Source: Adineta vaga
Taxonomy: Eukaryota; Rotifera
Direction: 5' to 3'
DNA: 64,000 nucleotides
NCBI GenBank assembly: GCA_021613535.1
Contig: CP075494.1
Span: 3,720,001 to 3,784,000, forward strand
Below are positions 59,540 through 64,000 of this stretch, one piece after another. The position numbers and the translations under genes were made by a program. The notes below the pieces were generated by a model. It searched no databases. It was not told the DNA's origin and saw only the letters and a list, made by a program, of their open reading frames with translations. How positions within the stretch are numbered: position 1 is the stretch's first letter; the number at the start of each line of letters is the position of its first letter.

Positions 59540-59879
59540 TTATTTGAGATTTGCTATCGTCCTATGAAAAAACACTTGATATTTACAAGAATACTCTTCC
59601 TGAAAACTATTCTATGATAGCTACTTCCTATAGAAACGTCGGTTCGGTTTATTTCCGTATGGAAGACTATTCGAATGCATTACCTTTGTTTGAAAGAGCA
59701 CTTTATATGCAACAGAATACTCTGGTGAAAATCATCCTGATCTCTTGATTAATTATATTAATATCGGTTCGGTGTTTTATAAAAGAGCAGAATATTCAAG
59801 AGCACTGCCAACTTTCGAACACGCGTTGAACATTTGTCGTCAATTACTTCCTGCCTCTCATCCTCGTACACAATCATAA
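59540..59879 (+). pseudogene. Kinesin-light-chain-type TPR fragment
   Basis: Two TPR units are readable: SYRNVGSVYFRMEDYSNALP with FERALYMQQ, and, in a different frame, GENHPDLLINYINIGSVFY with KRAEYSRALPTFEHALNI. The frame changes near 59715. No start, upstream repeats or other domain are present. In bdelloids such repeats are often part of longer TPR or ADP-ribosyltransferase proteins; this is an isolated broken piece. Confidence 0.65.
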
Positions 59880-60768
59880 GTACTCAAACAACTGGAAAAC
59901 ACAAGAGAAAAACTATGAACAATGTTTTCTTTCTCTTTTTTTTATACAATCTTGTTTATAAGAATATGTTTTTCATTCAATGACATCGATACCCTCGCTC
60001 ACATCCCTCCGCTGAAACTTCTATCAGAAAATGTCACTTCGACGAAATGTTCGAAGTGGATTTCGTTTTTGGTAAATATAGAACAAATACATGGCAAAAA
60101 TGTAATGAATAATTGCACTTCAAACAACTCTTTCACCGAAGGAGATTCTGTATTTAGAAATCGTTTAAAATTTTCTGCGATTATTTTGTTTGTATAATCA
60201 AAGTGAATATTACTAAAGATGCCGCTACAAATCATTGTGACGTTTTTTGATGGAAGAAGATATGTGCCCTGATGGAAACTAAGTCTTTATTTATTTATTT
60301 CTTCCTCTTAAATCGCATCGTTCAGATACAAAACACATGCTTATATAATCTTCTGTCAAAGAGAAGGAAAGGAGAAAAAAATACTGAGGTACATCAACAC
60401 CTACCGAACTATGAGGACATAAGAAGAAACGAAAGGACAAATAGCGTGCGTACAGCGCATGTACGCGAGATTGTCACAATCATGTTTATAGAGATGATTC
60501 TTAGACTTTGTTTTTCTTTTTCGTAAGAAGACAACTGTATGTCAGACAAGACGCTAATCGATCTTTGAATAATATGTTTAGTGTGTCTGTGTGTGATTAA
60601 TTAGAATACAAATAACGTTGCTATGTTTAAAAAGGAATTGCTTCGTCAGTGTGTTGTTTTCTTTCTAGTCGGCGAAAGAATAACATGTGACAGGTATTTA
60701 ATGCTGTTTGAAAAAAACAAAATTCATGCAGAGAATTCCATAACTATAAGTGTAACTACAATCATCGC
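59880..60768. other. Intergenic, possible 5' region of the calpain gene
   Basis: AT-rich, with small ORFs on both strands and no recognisable family. A short palindrome CACTTCGACGAAATG with TTCGAAGTG occurs at about 60035-60058. Upstream exons of the calpain gene cannot be excluded. Confidence 0.4.
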
Positions 60769-62898
60769 ATGGGTGTTACTGTTTCTCATCCTCGTTCTGA
60801 CGTTAAATTCAATCGAATTTCAAAGCAATGGTTTTGTTCCAAATGTTCTTCAAGTAATTCAACATCGCTGCATCAAAAATGTCATGTTTGTCATCAAAGT
60901 AAAATAAAATTGACTCTCTCGGATAAAAACTTGTTCACATCAATGAGACCAATGTCTGTTTCAATTCATCATCGACGACAACAAGATGAATTAAATGCAG
61001 AGAAAGTCTTTCAAAAGACTCGCTCCTATTGTTTTCAAGTAAAATGATGAATTTATATATTTTAATTTAAAAAAATTTAAGTTTTGTTTCCTTTGAAGAA
61101 TAAAATTTGTTATAAAGATGAAGAATTTCCACCTTCAACCAAATCATTAGGTCCCGAAATCGGTATTAATGTCAACAAATGGCTTCGAATACGAGATATA
61201 AATTTATCACGAACTGATTCCAATTATTCCTGGCGAATTTGTAGTTCAAATCCACAATCGATCGATATTGAACAAGGTCAATTAGGTGACTGTTGGTTAT
61301 TAGCTGCATTAGCTTTAATTACTGAACGACCAGAAATGCTTCGACATATTCTCTTAACAAAAACTTTAAATGATCAAGGAATTTATCTTGTACGAATTTG
61401 TTACAATGGTTTGTGGAAAAGTGTTTTATTGGATGATTATTTTCCATGTACAGATCGAAATCGTTTAGCATTTAGTAAAGCAAAAAAAGGTCAATTATTT
61501 GTTCCATTAATTGAAAAAGCTTGTGCGAAATTATTTGGTTCCTATTCAAATTTACGTTGTGGATCAACAGCGGAAGGTCTTCAATTGTTAACTGGTGCAC
61601 CATGTCATCAAATCGATCTAAATCCATTCAAGAAAACAATCGATTCCAATGCGATTTGGAATCAACTTCTTTCCGCTTGTCAATCAAAGTAAATACTCAC
61701 ATTATTTTCCCTAAATTTGAAACAAATATAATTTCAGATTACTAATCGGTGTATCAACATGCCGAAGTGATTTGAAGGCAGATGAATATCATCGTGTGGG
61801 TATTGCAGCTAATCATGCATTTTCTCTTCTACTAGCAACAACAGTATCGATTAGTCCTTATCGTTTCTTACTCATTCGTGATCCACATGGAAATACAAAA
61901 TATTCAGATGGATCAATCAATTCATTAATTAATAACCAATTAGAATTAGTATATAAAACAAATCATTCGATGGGCATTTTTTGGATATCTTTTGAGAATT
62001 TTCTTCATTATTTTGATTCCTTAACAATTTCAATTTATCGTCCAGATTCTTTTGATATTCGCGAACAAGCTAAATTTACTCGTTCATCAACTGAATCAGT
62101 TTCTGCTTATTATTTTCATATTCATAAAACATCTACGATTGATATAAGTTTAATTTATCATCGTGAAGATCGTCAACAATCCACTTATCATACGCAATCG
62201 TTTGTTTTATGCGATATTGATGAAAAATCAAAAGTTCTTGGTGAAAATAAAATTGTCTTTGAATCACATCGTGGAGGATTTCTACATTGGTCTGGAACAT
62301 TAAAACCTGCATTTTATGTTTTAATTCCATTTTCAATAAGTTTCTGGCAAAAATCATCGAATGAAAAAAAACATGCAAATCGAAATTTTACTTTAGTTAT
62401 TCATTCAAATATTCAATTGAATGGAAATCTAAACAAAGAACCAGCAACATTACTTGCAGATTGTTTAATTCTTGCCACAATGAAATATTGTGATCGACCA
62501 GAAAAGGTTCGCCATATCGAAATTTTTTTCTTTCCCTAATCGATCGTTTCTCGATTTAGAAAGGAGATTCAATATTTTATGAAACATCTCATCATATCAA
62601 TTCAACGATTATTGTTGGAGAAAATCTTGCAACAAAAGATAATTTACATGTTTTTTTAGAAATTAATCAAGCAAAGAATATTCATCATTCTCGTTTAACT
62701 TCGTTGACAATCGATTATATTCCACCATCTCATCGACAATTAATCTGCATTATGGAATGGACAAATAAACAAGGTGAATATGGTCAAATTAAATATACTC
62801 GTTCACAAGGTTTTACAGATGAATATCACAATTCAGTGCCATCTATTGATACTCATAAACAGGATTTACATTCACCGCGTTTGATTCTTTCGCAATAG
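60769..62898 (+). CDS. Calpain-like cysteine protease with RanBP2-type zinc finger; altered catalytic Asn
   Basis: Exons: 60769-61038, 61099-61688, 61738-62506, 62560-62898; introns are 49-60 bp; the last donor is the weaker GTTCGC. About 655 residues. The N terminus has a zinc finger QWFCSKCSSS then HQKCHVCHQSK, as in calpain-15/SOL. The protease core has DEEFPPSTKSLG, then QGQLGDCWLLAALALI with the catalytic Cys (~152), a region ending NHAFSLL with the catalytic His (~312), and IRDPHGNTKYSDGS (~333), where other calpains have RNPWG. The catalytic Asn is therefore Asp and the Trp is His. The C-terminal part (RQQSTYHTQSF, GGFLHWSGTLKPAFYVLIPF) fits the C2-like domain. Proteolytic activity is uncertain. 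The first exon may have upstream partners. Confidence 0.82.
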
Positions 62899-63077
62899 TT
62901 CTTCTAGAAATGATCTATTCATCTCCTATTGTTCTTTTTTATTTCTTTCAGAATGAATTTTGTTTATTCATTGTATAATTTCGTGTGCCTCTACGATGAT
63001 TTCCATATTTTATAATAAATACATTGGATTCTTATATCTCGATGATATCCATTCCATATCCATACACAGATCGAAGA

Positions 63078-64000
63078 ATGATGAACAACACATTATTAAT
63101 CCAAAATCCTCATACTTATCTTTTACCCGGTGTTACTTCGAAAACAATCGAAACATGTTCTCGTCTTCTTCAAGATAATCATGAACATCATCATATCTTT
63201 TTTAATAGTGAAGATGGTTTTCATAATCATACTGCCCATCATCTGTTAGCTGCATTTGGTCTTGGTGCTTCGTGTGAAACACTTGAACGTATCTATAAGC
63301 AACAAAAACAAATACAACAACCGATACATCCACTTCATAATACAAAAGATTTTGATCCGAAAAAATGTTTAGGTGACGAAAATTATTATCATGATTATGT
63401 GAAATTTTTTACTGAAGAATTAGAAAATGAAAAATATCAAGGAAATATTCAAGATTTAATTGAAGATTATTTATTTAATAAAGATTATTTAACTTTAATA
63501 TTAGGTGGTGCTTATCATTCGTTTATTCATCTTGGATATGCTTTAGAATTTCAATCGAAAATAATGACGATCGAAGGTTTAGCAATGGCTTCAATTGATG
63601 CAGTTGGTGTTCAAGATCTTTTAAAACATATGAAGTATGATCGAAATTCATCGAATCAAAAAACAGCACTAGAAATCGTTGAATTAATTATTAAAGATGA
63701 ACGATTTGATGATAAATTATTTTACAACGATAAAGGACCAAAAGTTGATATAGTTTTAAAACGTAATGGTGGTCCATTAGTTATCGAATATGCTCAAATG
63801 TGGAAATGTGATATCGATGATCTTCGACGTGCTGATATTTTAATTAATGCAGGTGCTATACGAGAAAAAAAAGAAGTTCATTTGGATTTTTTTCTTATGC
63901 ATGCAACAACAAGTTCGTTATTTCTAAATATTTTTATTCAATCATTTAAAAATCAAGAAAATCGAATGAAATTCTTAGAAGCGAAGTTTGCAGTTGATCT
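63078..64000 (+). CDS. Questin-oxidase-like protein (PF14027), runs off the window
   Basis: Open from ATG 63078 (a second ATG follows at 63081) to the last base, about 307 residues with no stop. FHNHTAHHLLAAFGLGAS and LILGGAYHSFIHLGYALEF match the His-rich motifs of the questin oxidase / AflY family, whose fungal members carry out Baeyer-Villiger-type ring opening in anthraquinone pathways. YAQMWKCDIDDLRRADILIN is also family-like. The family is mainly fungal and bacterial, so this is a candidate acquired gene. The C terminus lies outside the window. No intron is seen in the visible part. Confidence 0.8.
   Translation, partial: MMNNTLLIQNPHTYLLPGVTSKTIETCSRLLQDNHEHHHIFFNSEDGFHNHTAHHLLAAFGLGASCETLERIYKQQKQIQQPIHPLHNTKDFDPKKCLGDENYYHDYVKFFTEELENEKYQGNIQDLIEDYLFNKDYLTLILGGAYHSFIHLGYALEFQSKIMTIEGLAMASIDAVGVQDLLKHMKYDRNSSNQKTALEIVELIIKDERFDDKLFYNDKGPKVDIVLKRNGGPLVIEYAQMWKCDIDDLRRADILINAGAIREKKEVHLDFFLMHATTSSLFLNIFIQSFKNQENRMKFLEAKFAVD

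Noticed and set aside
1-64000. tRNA or rRNA genes
   Set aside because: No cloverleaf with a conserved TTCGANNC box or rRNA core was recognised by eye; a tRNAscan run would settle this.
1-64000. Bacterial contamination as the source of bacterial-type genes
   Set aside because: Short spliceosomal introns in the NRPS and malQ, and interleaving with GPCR and F-box genes, show they are embedded in a eukaryotic chromosome. The intronless genes share the same contig.

Overview
The window looks like a bdelloid rotifer genome (Adineta or Rotaria type). It is AT-rich eukaryotic DNA. Genes are split by many very short GT..AG introns (about 48-125 bp). G-protein-coupled receptors, F-box/LRR, LDL-receptor-A and FG-GAP repeat proteins of the kind expanded in bdelloids sit next to genes whose relatives are bacterial, fungal or plant. 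TGTGGG-like motifs, the bdelloid telomeric unit as I recall it, recur between genes. Such mixtures are known from bdelloid subtelomeres. The species assignment is inference.

Layout. 0-4 kb: an unidentified coding remnant, a 423-bp copy of an internal piece of the next gene, a GC-rich palindromic block, then a secreted right-handed beta-helix protein. 4-10 kb (minus): a membrane protein that appears to fuse a CYP74-like P450 to a lipoxygenase, then a two-exon GPCR. 11-21 kb (plus): a non-ribosomal peptide synthetase gene of at least six exons, with half C, A, T, C, degenerate C, A, T, a membrane/left-handed-beta-helix terminal region like that of polylysine synthetases, and a spermidine-synthase-like methyltransferase. 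Its reading frame is broken twice. 21.7-27 kb: 4-alpha-glucanotransferase, a Gfo/Idh/MocA oxidoreductase, a GH128-type glucanase and a second GPCR. 28-39 kb: an F-box/LRR gene, a NO VEIN-like gene (Hsp90-type ATPase plus DUF3883 nuclease-like domain) and a second F-box/LRR gene. 39.8-47 kb: a secreted protein made of seven BLIP-like repeats, an FG-GAP membrane protein, and a PAPS reductase. 48.6-52 kb: two tail-to-tail secreted mucin-like genes sharing a C-terminal domain as an inverted duplication. 52.5-58 kb: a SAM-domain gene, a broken LDLRA gene, and two convergent truncated genes that meet at one breakpoint. 58.7-64 kb: a CAP protein, a TPR remnant, a zinc-finger calpain and the start of a questin-oxidase-like gene.

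How they fit: a striking share of the enzymes suits secondary metabolism, oxylipin chemistry or attack on foreign polymers (NRPS, P450-LOX, questin oxidase, glucanase, BLIP-like protein). This is compatible with reports that bdelloids use acquired genes against pathogens. No direct functional link between neighbours is visible. Many genes carry single small frame-breaking indels; this could be true decay or residual consensus error, and the sequence alone cannot decide.
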